Both the position numbers and the translations under genes were made by a program. The notes beneath the pieces were generated by a model, which had not been told where the DNA came from, did no database searches, and saw only the letters and a list, made by a program, of their open reading frames with translations. Of a stretch of DNA of 64,000 nt, positions 9,004 through 18,012 are shown piece after piece. The stretch is from Cellulomonas fimi. GTDB taxonomy: Bacteria; Actinomycetota; Actinomycetes; Actinomycetales; Cellulomonadaceae. The stretch covers positions 3,720,001 to 3,784,000 of the forward strand of contig NZ_CP110680.1 of NCBI RefSeq assembly GCF_028583725.1. Reading direction: 5' to 3'. The stretch's first letter is position 1, and each line of letters begins with the position of its first letter.

Positions 9004-10251
9004 TCAGCCCTGCGCGAGCCGGTCCAGCGCGAGCGCGGCGAGCACCGCCGGACCCGTGACGAGCGCGTCGTCCGCGAACCGGGCGTGCGCCGAGTGGTTG
9101 TACGCGGCCGTGCGGGGGTCCTCGCCGGCCGGTGTCGCACCGACCGCGACGAACACGCCGGGCACCCGCTCGAGCACGTACGAGAAGTCCTCGGCACCGG
9201 GCAGCGGCTGCGCCGCCTCGTGCCACGCGTCGGGCCCGAGCAGCGCCGGGACGACGCGGGCCGCGCGCGCCACCTCGTCGGGCGCGTTGACCGTGACGGG
9301 GTAGCCGCGCTGGTAGTCGACGGTGACGGTCAGCCCGTGCGCGGCCGCGACGCCCTCGCACACGCGGGTCAGGCGCTCGGGGACGACCGCGTGCGCGGCC
9401 TCGGAGAAGGTGCGGACCGTGGCCTCCAGCCGGGCCGTCGGCGCGATGACGTTGTCCGTCGTCCCGCCGAGGATGTGACCCACCGTGACGACGACCGGGT
9501 CGAACACGTCGAACTGGCGCGTGACCATCGCCTGCAGCGCGAGGACGATCTCGGCCGCCACGGGGACCGGGTCGGCGGCGAGGTGCGGCATCGAGCCGTG
9601 CCCGCCGCGTCCCTCGACGGCGACGTGCACCGTGTCGGCCGCGGCGAGGATCGTGCCCGGCCGCGACATCACCACGCCCGTCGGCAGCAGCGACGACATC
9701 ACGTGCAGCGCGTACGCCGCCACCACGCGCTCGCCGGCCGCGTCGAGCACGCCCTCGTCGATCATGACCCGCGCGCCGTGGTCGCCCTCCTCACCCGGCT
9801 GGAACATGAGGACGACCGACCCGGCGAGGTCCGCGCGCCGGGCCGCGAGCAGCCGGGCCGCGCCCACGAGGCCCGCGGTGTGCAGGTCGTGCCCGCACGC
9901 GTGCATCACGCCCGGGTGCTCGGACGCGAACGGCTCACCCGACTCCTCCGGGACCGGCAGCGCGTCCATGTCGCCGCGCAGCAGCACCGCCGGTCCCGGG
10001 CGCCCGCCGCGCAGCACCGCGACGACCGACGACAGCCCCGTGCCCGTCGTGACCTCCAGACCGAGGCCGTCGAGCGCGTCCAGCACGAGCCGCTGCGTGA
10101 CCGGCAGGTCCAGGCCGATCTCGGGCGCGCGGTGCAGGGCGTGCCGCAGCGCGACGACGTCGTCACGCTGCGCACGGGCGTCCGCGAGCAGGGCCGCGAG
10201 CGCGTCGTCGCCGACCGTGCCGGCGGCGGTGGGGTCGAGGGTTCCGGTCAC
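9004..10251 (-). CDS. M20 family amidohydrolase/carboxypeptidase
   Basis: 415 residues. A zinc-dependent M20D hydrolase of the HipO/IAA-amino acid hydrolase type that cleaves N-acyl amino acids or similar amides in the cytosol. Visible metal and catalytic residues: DMDALP near residue 95, HACGHD 117-122, QPGEEG 151-156, and the C-terminal histidine region GAEDFSYV near 350. A dimerisation domain lies between. GTG at 10251 has GGAGG six bases upstream. The substrate is not predictable. It has a TAGCGT minus-10 candidate of its own and a 130-base gap to the CSD operon downstream. Confidence 0.9.
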   Translation of the reverse strand: MTGTLDPTAAGTVGDDALAALLADARAQRDDVVALRHALHRAPEIGLDLPVTQRLVLDALDGLGLEVTTGTGLSSVVAVLRGGRPGPAVLLRGDMDALPVPEESGEPFASEHPGVMHACGHDLHTAGLVGAARLLAARRADLAGSVVLMFQPGEEGDHGARVMIDEGVLDAAGERVVAAYALHVMSSLLPTGVVMSRPGTILAAADTVHVAVEGRGGHGSMPHLAADPVPVAAEIVLALQAMVTRQFDVFDPVVVTVGHILGGTTDNVIAPTARLEATVRTFSEAAHAVVPERLTRVCEGVAAAHGLTVTVDYQRGYPVTVNAPDEVARAARVVPALLGPDAWHEAAQPLPGAEDFSYVLERVPGVFVAVGATPAGEDPRTAAYNHSAHARFADDALVTGPAVLAALALDRLAQG

Positions 10252-10287
10252 GGCTGACCTCCGGGCGGGAGCGGGTGGACGTCTCGC

Positions 10288-10293
10288 ACGCTA
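10288..10293 (-). promoter_or_regulatory. Candidate minus-10 box of the M20 gene
   Basis: TAGCGT on the minus strand, 36 bases before the GTG start. The same hexamer is seen before urtA, the urea carboxylase gene and the WXG100 gene. No convincing minus-35 was found. Confidence 0.35.
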
Positions 10294-10462
10294 GCGTCCG
10301 GCCCGGCACCTCGCCCGGACCCCGCCCGCGTCACGCGACGGCGGCCACCGTGCGTGCCGGTCGTCGTCGCCCGCCCGTCCCCGCCGTCGACGCTCGGCCG
10401 AGCGGTGGAGCGCGACCCCGGCCCCCGCCCACCGCGAGGAGGGGGCACGTATCGTGGGACGG

Positions 10463-13210
10463 ATGGCCACGTTCACCGGGTACCTGCGCGCGTGCGGGGA
10501 CGACGACCTCGTCACGCTCCTGCGCCTGCGCCCGGACCTGGCGTCGCCGTCCCCCTCCACGCTGTCGTCGCTCGCGGCCCGGGCGACCAGCCGGGCGAGC
10601 CTCGAGCGGGCGCTCGCGGCGGTCGACGCGGCCGTGCTGCAGGTCGTCGAGGCCGTCGTCGCCCTGGGTGCGGAGCGCCCCGTGACGGCCGCGGCCGTGC
10701 GGGCCGCGGTCGCGGGAGACGACACCGCGGCGGCCGCGCTCGTCGACGCCGCGCTCGCCGACGCGCAGGCCCGGGCCCTGATCCACCCCGACGTGCCGGA
10801 GCCCGCCGCACGCGCGGGCCGGCGGCGGTCGACGGCCGACGACGCGCCGCTGCACGCGGCCCCCGGCCTCGCGGAGCTGCTCGGCCCGTACCCGGCCGGC
10901 CTCGCCCCGGTCGAGCACCACCGCACCGAGACCCACGCCGACGGCCGCGGGTCCGCGGTCCCCGACGACCCGGCCGAGGTCCGGTCGCTGCTGCAGGACG
11001 CCCCGGCAGGCGCGCGCCAGGTGATCGACGCGCTGCTGTGGGGGCCGCCCGTGGGCCTCGCCCCGACCAACGCGACCGCGACCGCGGGCGCCGTGCAGTG
11101 GCTGCTGCGGCGCGGGCTCCTCGTGCACGGCGACAGCCGGCACGTCGTCCTCCCGCGCCGCGTCGCCCTCGCGCTGCGCGGCGGGCGGACCCACCGCGCG
11201 CCCGCGCTCGCGCCCACGGTGCCGGCCGACGCCCCGCACCGCTCCCCCGCGCTGGTCGCGGCCGAGTCGGTCGCGGCGGGCGAGCACGTCGTGCGGCTCG
11301 TCGCGCGGCTCGCGCACCTGTGGGAGCACGCGCCCGCACCCGTGCTGCGGTCCGGCGGGCTGGGCGTGCGCGAGCTGCGCCGGGTCGCGACGACGCTCGA
11401 GGTCGACGAGGCCGAGGCGGCGTTCGTCGTCGAGCTCGCGGGCGCCGCCGGGCTCGTGGCCGACGACGGCGAGGAGTCGCCGTCGTTCGTGCCGACGCTC
11501 GACCTGGACGACTGGGCCGCGCTCGACGTGCCCGCCCGCTGGGCGGTCCTCGTGCGGACCTGGCTGAGCACGCCCCGCACGCCGTGGCTCGTCGGCAGCC
11601 GGGACGAGCGCGGTGCGGTCCGCGCGGCCCTCGACCCGGAGCTGCACCGCACGTGGGCCCCGCGCCTGCGGCGCTCGGTGCTGGGCGTGCTCGCCGACGC
11701 CGACGGCGTCGCGCTGACCGCGCACCAGGTGCTCGACGTCCTGCGCTGGCGCGCGCCGCGGTCCGTCCCGCCCGAGCCCGCCGTCACCGCGGTGCTCGTC
11801 GAGGCCGGTCGACTCGGCGTGCTCGGGGCGGGCGCGCTGTCACAGGCCGGCCGCGCCCTCCTGGACTCGCCCCCCGACGACACGGCCGCGGCCGAGACGT
11901 TCGCCGCCGCGCTGCCCCCGGCCGTCGACGAGGTCCTGCTCCAGGGCGACCTCACCGGCATCGTGCCGGGCCGCCCGAGCCCCGCGCTCGAGGCGCTGCT
12001 CGACGCGACGTCGCACGTCGAGTCCCGCGGCGGCGCGCTCACCGTGCGGTTCACGCCCACGACCGTGCGCGCCGCGCTCGACGCGGGCGCGACCGCCGAC
12101 CAGGTGCTCGCGGACCTCGCCGCGCACGCGCGGGGCGTCGTCCCGCAGCCGCTGGAGTACCTGGTCCGGGACGCCGCCCGGCGCCACGGCCGGCTGCGCG
12201 CCGGCACGGCGTCGAGCTACGTGCGCGCGGACGACCCGGCCCTCCTCGCGGGCCTCGTCGACGACCCCCGCCTCGCCGACCTCGGCCTCGTCGCGCTCGC
12301 CCCGACGGTCCTGGCCGCGCAGGCGAGCACCCGCGAGCTCGTCGAGACGCTGCGCGAGCGCGGCCTCGCGCCCGTCACCGAGGGGCCCGACGGGGAGGTC
12401 CTGCACCTCGCGCCCGTCGTGCGACGCGTCGGGCGGCGCGGTGCGGCGGCGGCCCGCCGTCGGGCGAGCGCGGCCGTCGCCCCCACCGGTCCGACCGCGT
12501 TCCGCGAGCCGCTGCCCGACGAGCGACTCGCCGCGCTCGTGCCCGAGCTGCGTCGTGCCGACGCCGAGCAGGTCACCGACCGCGTCGCGCGGGCCCGCGA
12601 CCTCACGCACGGCGGGCGGGAGGCGGTGCACGGGACGGTCCCGGCCCCGGGCGGAGCGTCCGCGACGGGCGGGCCGTCCGCGGCGGAGGCCGCCGGTCCG
12701 CGGGGTGCGCGCCCGCGCGGCTCGGACGAGGACGCGTCCGCGTCCGGTCCCGGCTCGGCGGGTGGCGAGGCCGCCGGGTCGTACGCCGGGCGGGCGGCGG
12801 TGCGCGCCCGCAGCGCCGCGCCCGCGGGCACCCGGCCGGGCGGCGGTGCCGAGGGCGCCGGTCCGGCGACCGGTGCCCCCGGGGGGCCTGCGGCCGGGAC
12901 GCGCGCGGGCGTTGTCGTCGGGGGCGAGGGAACAGCGGACCCCGCGGCGGCGTTGGTGCTGCTGCGCGAGGCGGCCGCGGAGCGCTCGACGGTGTGGGTC
13001 GAGCTCGTCGGGTCGCAGGGCGTGCCCGAGCGGCGGCTGCTGCGACCGGTGCACGTCGAGGGCGGGCGGCTGCGGGCCGTCGACCCGGCGCGCGAGGCCG
13101 AGCTGACGGTCGCGGTGCACCGCATCGCGTCCGTCCAGAGCGCCGACGACGACCCGCCCGGCACCCCGGGCGACACCACTGCCGCCGACGAGGCGAAGGA
13201 GACCACGTGA
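10463..13210 (+). CDS. Helicase-associated domain protein (XPB partner)
   Basis: 915 residues from ATG 10463. This actinobacterial family, annotated as helicase C-terminal/XPB N-terminal domain protein, has repeated winged-helix-like segments and no Walker motifs. The C-terminal 80 residues (ERSTVWVELVGSQG, then RRLLRPVHVEGGRLRAVD) resemble a WYL-like beta module. Residues about 720-835 are a disordered Gly/Ala/Pro-rich linker. TATCGT at 10450-10455 lies seven bases before the ATG, which suits a leaderless transcript; a GTG at 10454 with GAGGAGG upstream would add three residues. The GTGA overlap with the XPB gene indicates a functional pair; the role is inferred only. Confidence 0.8.
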   Translation: MATFTGYLRACGDDDLVTLLRLRPDLASPSPSTLSSLAARATSRASLERALAAVDAAVLQVVEAVVALGAERPVTAAAVRAAVAGDDTAAAALVDAALADAQARALIHPDVPEPAARAGRRRSTADDAPLHAAPGLAELLGPYPAGLAPVEHHRTETHADGRGSAVPDDPAEVRSLLQDAPAGARQVIDALLWGPPVGLAPTNATATAGAVQWLLRRGLLVHGDSRHVVLPRRVALALRGGRTHRAPALAPTVPADAPHRSPALVAAESVAAGEHVVRLVARLAHLWEHAPAPVLRSGGLGVRELRRVATTLEVDEAEAAFVVELAGAAGLVADDGEESPSFVPTLDLDDWAALDVPARWAVLVRTWLSTPRTPWLVGSRDERGAVRAALDPELHRTWAPRLRRSVLGVLADADGVALTAHQVLDVLRWRAPRSVPPEPAVTAVLVEAGRLGVLGAGALSQAGRALLDSPPDDTAAAETFAAALPPAVDEVLLQGDLTGIVPGRPSPALEALLDATSHVESRGGALTVRFTPTTVRAALDAGATADQVLADLAAHARGVVPQPLEYLVRDAARRHGRLRAGTASSYVRADDPALLAGLVDDPRLADLGLVALAPTVLAAQASTRELVETLRERGLAPVTEGPDGEVLHLAPVVRRVGRRGAAAARRRASAAVAPTGPTAFREPLPDERLAALVPELRRADAEQVTDRVARARDLTHGGREAVHGTVPAPGGASATGGPSAAEAAGPRGARPRGSDEDASASGPGSAGGEAAGSYAGRAAVRARSAAPAGTRPGGGAEGAGPATGAPGGPAAGTRAGVVVGGEGTADPAAALVLLREAAAERSTVWVELVGSQGVPERRLLRPVHVEGGRLRAVDPAREAELTVAVHRIASVQSADDDPPGTPGDTTAADEAKETT

Positions 13211-14853
13211 CGAACGGCCCGCTGATCGTGCAGAGCGACAAGACGCTCCTGCTCGAGGTCGACCACGACCAGGCCGACGCCTGCCGGCGGGCCATCGCCC
13301 CCTTCGCCGAGCTGGAGCGCGCGCCGGAGCACGTGCACACGTACCGGCTGACGCCGCTCGGACTGTGGAACGCGCGCGCCGCCGGGCACGACGCCGAGCA
13401 GGTCGTCGACGTGCTGCTGGAGTACTCGCGCTATCCCGTGCCGCACGCGCTGCTCGTCGACGTCGCCGAGACGATGTCCCGCTACGGGCGGCTGCAGCTC
13501 GTCCAGCACCCCGTGCACGGCCTCGTCCTGCACGCGCTCGACGCCGCGGTGCTCGCCGAGGTCATGCGGTCCAAGCGGACCGCCGGGCTGCTGGGTGCGC
13601 GGATCGACGAGGCCGACGTCGTGGTGCACCCGTCGGAGCGCGGGCACCTCAAGCAGGTGCTGCTCAAGCTCGGCTGGCCCGCCGAGGACCTCGCGGGGTA
13701 CGTCGACGGCGAGGCGCACGCGATCGACCTCGCGCAGGACGGCTGGCACCTGCGCCCCTACCAGGAGCACGCGGTCGAGTCGTTCTGGCACGGCGGGTCC
13801 GGCGTCGTGGTCCTGCCCTGCGGCGCGGGGAAGACGCTCGTCGGCGCGGGCGCGATGGCGCGGTCGTCGACGACGACGCTGATCCTCGTCACCAACACCG
13901 TGTCCGCGCGGCAGTGGCGCGACGAGCTCGTCAAGCGCACGACGCTCACCGAGGACGAGATCGGCGAGTACTCGGGCGCCCGCAAGGAGATCCGGCCCGT
14001 CACGATCGCGACCTACCAGGTGCTGACGACCAAGCGGAAGGGCGTCTACACGCACCTCGAGCTGCTCGACGCGCGCGACTGGGGCCTCATCGTCTACGAC
14101 GAGGTCCACCTGCTCCCCGCGCCGATCTTCCGCATGACCGCCGACCTGCAGGCTCGGCGGCGGCTCGGCCTGACCGCGACGCTCGTCCGCGAGGACGGCC
14201 GCGAGGACGAGGTGTTCAGCCTGATCGGCCCCAAGCGGTTCGACGCGCCGTGGAAGGACATCGAGGCGCAGGGCTACATCGCCCCCGCCGACTGCATCGA
14301 GGTCCGCCTGACGCTGCCCGACCACGAGCGCATGCTCTACGCGACCGCCGAGCCCGAGGACAAGTACCGCCTCGCCGCGACGGCCGCCGGGAAGAACCGG
14401 GTCGTCGAGCGGCTCGTCGCGCAGCACGAGGGCGACCAGGTGCTCGTCATCGGCCAGTACCTCGACCAGCTGCACGAGCTCGCGGAGCACATCGACGCCG
14501 ACCTCATCACCGGCGAGACGACGGTCCGCGAGCGGCAGCGCCTGTTCGACGCGTTCCGGGCCGGCGAGATCCACAAGCTCGTCGTGAGCAAGGTCGCGAA
14601 CTTCTCGATCGACCTGCCCGAGGCGTCCGTCGCGATCCAGGTGTCCGGGTCGTTCGGGTCCCGTCAGGAGGAGGCGCAGCGCCTCGGCCGGATCATGCGC
14701 CCCAAGTCCGACGGCAAGACCGCGCACTTCTACACGGTCGTCGCGCGCGACACCGTCGACCAGGAGTTCGCGGCCCACCGCCAGCGCTTCCTGGCGGAGC
14801 AGGGGTACGCCTACTCGATCGTCGATGCGGAGGATCTCGACGTAGCGCAGTAG
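13207..14853 (+). CDS. XPB/Rad25-type 3'-5' DNA helicase
   Basis: 548 residues, a superfamily 2 helicase used in DNA repair or transcription-coupled unwinding. Residues 1-180 hold the damage-recognition-like N-terminal region. Walker A is PCGAGKT (204-210), the DEVH box is YDEVHLLP (about 297-304), motif III is LTATLVRED, and motif VI is QEEAQRLGRIMRP in the second RecA domain. GTG at 13207 overlaps the upstream stop. The last seven codons (ending DLDVAQ) lie inside a palindromic repeat that continues downstream, so the natural C-terminus has probably been altered by that element. Confidence 0.92.
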   Translation: MTNGPLIVQSDKTLLLEVDHDQADACRRAIAPFAELERAPEHVHTYRLTPLGLWNARAAGHDAEQVVDVLLEYSRYPVPHALLVDVAETMSRYGRLQLVQHPVHGLVLHALDAAVLAEVMRSKRTAGLLGARIDEADVVVHPSERGHLKQVLLKLGWPAEDLAGYVDGEAHAIDLAQDGWHLRPYQEHAVESFWHGGSGVVVLPCGAGKTLVGAGAMARSSTTTLILVTNTVSARQWRDELVKRTTLTEDEIGEYSGARKEIRPVTIATYQVLTTKRKGVYTHLELLDARDWGLIVYDEVHLLPAPIFRMTADLQARRRLGLTATLVREDGREDEVFSLIGPKRFDAPWKDIEAQGYIAPADCIEVRLTLPDHERMLYATAEPEDKYRLAATAAGKNRVVERLVAQHEGDQVLVIGQYLDQLHELAEHIDADLITGETTVRERQRLFDAFRAGEIHKLVVSKVANFSIDLPEASVAIQVSGSFGSRQEEAQRLGRIMRPKSDGKTAHFYTVVARDTVDQEFAAHRQRFLAEQGYAYSIVDAEDLDVAQ

Positions 14854-15045
14854 GTGGTGAGGGCGGCGCCAGCCGCACTCGCCACCTACGGAGCGCAGTC
14901 GAGATCCGACCAGAAATACAGGGATCTCGACGTCCCGCAGCAAGGGGTGAGGGGGCCCCGGGCCGCACTCGCCACCTACGGAGCGCAGTCGAGATCCGAC
15001 CACAAGCACAGGGATCTCGACGTAGCGCAGCAGGGAGTGAGGGCG
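14832..15045. repeat. Tandem palindromic repeat, 90-bp period, 2.5 copies
   Basis: Units begin with GGATCTCGACGT at 14832, 14922 and 15012, exactly 90 bp apart. The first two units close with the inverse GTCGAGATCC (14898-14907 and 14988-14997), giving long imperfect hairpins. In the first, TAGGTGGTGAG (14851-14861) also faces CTCGCCACCTA (14878-14888). The third copy lacks its right arm. This looks like a REP/BIME-type intergenic element rather than an insertion sequence: no ORF and no target duplication are visible. It contains the XPB stop codon and may also act as its terminator. Confidence 0.85.
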
Positions 15046-15087
15046 GTCGCCCGCCGCAGGCTCCCGGTCAACGCGCAGGCGTCCCCG

Positions 15088-15663
15088 TCAGCGGGTGGCG
15101 ACGCGGGCGTCGTCGGTGATCCAGGAGAGCCACTGCACCGCCTGGGAGCGCATGAGGTCGGCGACGGAGCGGCCGAGGTCCCAGAGCGCCGGCCCGACGC
15201 GTGCCGCGTCGCGGACCCATGCGGGTGCGGACGCCGACCACCACGCCGCGACGGCGTGCCGCTGGAAGGCGAGGCTCGCGGCGACGTCGCACCGGGTGCG
15301 GTGCACGGCGCCGACGACGTCGTCCACGACGTGCGCGATGGCGGCGGTGAGGTGCTCGCGGTCGTCGGACGCGTTGGTGCGGGACTCCCGACCGTCGGCG
15401 TCGGGCGCGTCCGCGACGACGACCCGGCTCGTCGTGGCGACGCCCGGACCGACCGTGGCCGCGTCCCGGCCGAGAGCGGCCCGCGTCGGGGCACGGTCGA
15501 CGGGTGCCGCGGCGCGCGTCGGGGCGCGGTCGGCCGTTCCCGCGGCGTGCGCGGGGGCGGTCACGGCGACGAGTCCGAGGAGCGTGAGGACCGCGACGGC
15601 GGCGACGTGGCTCGCCCGGCTGCTCCGTGGCACGGCGTCCGCTCCCTGGGTCCGCGCGGGCAC
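15088..15663 (-). CDS. Putative secreted protein, no family recognised
   Basis: 191 residues. Residues about 18-40 form a hydrophobic signal segment (AAVAVLTLLGLVAVTAPAHA) with an AHA cleavage site. A short peptide, DRAPTRAA, is repeated just after it. The C-terminal 100 residues are more ordered, with several tryptophans (AVAAWWSASAPAWV, WLSWITDDARV). GTG at 15663 is the first start; no strong ribosome site is seen. It is divergent from the TPM gene. I do not recognise a function, and it could be a lineage-specific exported protein. Confidence 0.55.
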   Translation of the reverse strand: MPARTQGADAVPRSSRASHVAAVAVLTLLGLVAVTAPAHAAGTADRAPTRAAAPVDRAPTRAALGRDAATVGPGVATTSRVVVADAPDADGRESRTNASDDREHLTAAIAHVVDDVVGAVHRTRCDVAASLAFQRHAVAAWWSASAPAWVRDAARVGPALWDLGRSVADLMRSQAVQWLSWITDDARVATR

Positions 15664-15853
15664 GACGATTCCTGTGCGCCCGCTGTGTGCGACGACCCTC
15701 CCACCGTGGTGTCCCCGCGGTCAACGTGGCGCGCCGCGCTGACCTGCGACGACGCGCCACGGACGACCTCCGCCGCGGTGGCACCGGTGCGCGGGGAACC
15801 CGGACGGGCCGTGCGTCGTTGCGGCGGGTACCACCCTGAGAAAGGATCGTCGC

Positions 15854-17890
15854 GTGCGTTCCCGGTCCCGCGCGTCGTCGCTCGTGCCCCTCGTCGCTCC
15901 CGCGCGCGCGGCCACCGCGCTCGCCCTCGCCGTCACCGCGCTCGTGGTGCCCGCGCTCGTGGCCGCCCCGGCGGCCGGGGTGCCGCTGCGCACGGCGGAG
16001 CCGGTGTCGATCACGGCGGACATCACCGACGAGGTCGGCGCGCTGGACGGGTCGGAAGGCGAGGTCCAGGCGGCGCTGGACGAGCTGTCCGACGCGACCC
16101 CCTACGACCTGTACGTCGTCTACGTCGCGGACTTCGCGGGGCAGAACCCGGTCGACTGGGCGCAGGCGACGGCCGCGCAGTCCGGGCTGGGCCCGTCGGA
16201 CTTCGTGCTCGCGGTCGCGACGGAGGCGCGCCGGTACGCGCTGGTCCCGCAGCAGACGGGCGACCTGTCGAGCAGCGAGGTCCAGGCGGCGGCGACGGCC
16301 GCCGAGGACCACCTGTCGCAGGAGGACTGGGCGGGCGCGGCGGTCGCGACCGCGGACTCGCTGCGCGCGTCGGCGACGGGTGCAGGCGGTGGCGGCGGGT
16401 TCGGCTTCGGCGGGGTGCTGCTGCTCGGCCTCGTCGTCATCGGCGGGTTCTTCGTGCTGTCGGCGTTCCTGCGTCGCCGGCGCGACCGGCAGATCGGGCC
16501 GCCCCCTCAGCAGCAGGCCGCAGGGCCGGTCGACGAGCTCGCGGCGCTCCCCACGGCCGAGCTCGACAAGCGGTCGTCGTCGGCGCTGGTCCGCATCGAC
16601 GACGCGCTGCGCACGTCGGAGGAGGAGCTCGGCTTCGCGCAGGCCCAGTTCGGTCCGGACGCGACGCGCGAGTTCGAGCAGGTGCTCACGGGCGCGAAGC
16701 AGCAGGTCACCGAGGCCTTCCGGCTGCGGCAGACGCTCGACGACGACATCCCCGACACCGAGCCGCAGGTCCGCGAGACGGCGACGCGCATCATCCGGAC
16801 GGTCGCGCAGGTCTCGGCGGCGCTCGACGCGCAGAAGTCGGCGTTCGACCAGCTCCGCGACGTGGAGTCGCGCGCGGGCGACGCGATCGAGGCCCACGCG
16901 CGCGAGGCGGCGGCGCTGCAGACGCGCGTCGACACGGCCCGCGCGACCCTCCAGACGCTCCAGGCCCGGTACCCGGCGACGGCGCTCGCGTCGGTCGTGC
17001 ACAACCCGGACCAGGCGCGCCTGCTGCTCGACGAGACCGGCGCGACGCTCACCCAGGGCCGGGCGGCGCTCGAGCAGGGCGACCGCGCGACGGCGGTCCG
17101 GTACGCGCGGGCCGCGGAGGAGGCGCTCGGGCAGGCGCGCGTCCTGCTCGACGCGGTCGACCACGCGGGCACGGACCTCGCGTCGGCGGGTCCGCGGCTC
17201 GACGCGGCGATCGCGTCGATCACGTCCGACATCGCCGACGCGCAGCGGCTCGGCCCCGGCCGTCCGGAGGTCGCCCCGCGCGTCGAGGCGGCGCACGCCG
17301 CGATCGCCACCGCGCGCACGGCCCGGACGGGCGACGGCGACCCGCTCGCGGCGCTGCGCACGATCACCGAGGCCGAGGCCGCGATCGACGCCGCGCTCGC
17401 GCCCCTGCGGGAGGCCCGCGAGCGCGCGGACCGGGCGCGCAGCCTGCTCGACGAGACGCTCGGCCGGCTGCGGTCGGCGCTGCGCGCGACGAGCGACTTC
17501 GTCGCGACCCGGCGCGGTGCGGTCGGACCCGAGGCACGGACCCGGCTCGCGGAGGCCGAGCGCTGGTACCGGCAGGCGGAGGACCAGGCCGGGACGGAGC
17601 CCGAGGCCGCGCTGGAGTCGGCGCGGCGGGCCGAGCAGCTCGTCGCCGACGCGCAGCACCTCGCGCAGGCGGACGTCGAGCAGGCCGACGCCTACCGGTA
17701 CCAGAGCACCGGCCAGCGCGGCATGGGCGGCGGCGGTCTCAACGGCGTCGGCGGGATGGTGCTCGGCGGCATCCTGCTCGACTCGATCCTGCGCGGCGGC
17801 GGCGGCTGGGGCGGCGGCGGCGGAGGAGGCGGCGGGGGCGGTTTCGACGGCGGCGGGTTCGGGGACGGCGGCTTCGGCGGCGGTTTCTGA
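15854..17890 (+). CDS. TPM domain membrane protein with glycine-rich tail
   Basis: 678 residues. Signal segment 1-40, then a TPM (YgcG/Psb32) domain about 48-180 (VYVADFAGQNPVDWAQ, FVLAVATEARRYALVPQ), probably outside the membrane. A transmembrane helix follows near 188-212, then a long Ala/Arg/Glu-rich coiled-coil region to about 620, and a C-terminal tail almost wholly glycine with Trp/Phe. GTG at 15854 has AAAGGA seven bases upstream. The pairing with pspA 122 bases downstream suggests an envelope-stress role; TPM proteins are known partners of membrane maintenance, but the molecular activity is unknown. Confidence 0.88.
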   Translation: MRSRSRASSLVPLVAPARAATALALAVTALVVPALVAAPAAGVPLRTAEPVSITADITDEVGALDGSEGEVQAALDELSDATPYDLYVVYVADFAGQNPVDWAQATAAQSGLGPSDFVLAVATEARRYALVPQQTGDLSSSEVQAAATAAEDHLSQEDWAGAAVATADSLRASATGAGGGGGFGFGGVLLLGLVVIGGFFVLSAFLRRRRDRQIGPPPQQQAAGPVDELAALPTAELDKRSSSALVRIDDALRTSEEELGFAQAQFGPDATREFEQVLTGAKQQVTEAFRLRQTLDDDIPDTEPQVRETATRIIRTVAQVSAALDAQKSAFDQLRDVESRAGDAIEAHAREAAALQTRVDTARATLQTLQARYPATALASVVHNPDQARLLLDETGATLTQGRAALEQGDRATAVRYARAAEEALGQARVLLDAVDHAGTDLASAGPRLDAAIASITSDIADAQRLGPGRPEVAPRVEAAHAAIATARTARTGDGDPLAALRTITEAEAAIDAALAPLREARERADRARSLLDETLGRLRSALRATSDFVATRRGAVGPEARTRLAEAERWYRQAEDQAGTEPEAALESARRAEQLVADAQHLAQADVEQADAYRYQSTGQRGMGGGGLNGVGGMVLGGILLDSILRGGGGWGGGGGGGGGGGFDGGGFGDGGFGGGF

Positions 17891-18012
17891 CCAGCGGGCC
17901 CGGACGCCCGGCAGGACGCGCGGACGACCGTCGACCGGACGGCACGGGCGCGGCACGAGCAGCACGACCAGCGCAGGACCAGGCACGACACGGAGCGAGG
18001 GAAGGCACGGCG

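Noticed and set aside
12217..15009. 930-residue open frame on the minus strand
   Set aside because: Antisense to the XPB gene and its partner, and crosses the palindromic repeat.
14832..15045. CRISPR array or insertion sequence
   Set aside because: Only 2.5 units with near-identical content instead of unique spacers; no cas genes, transposase or target duplication.
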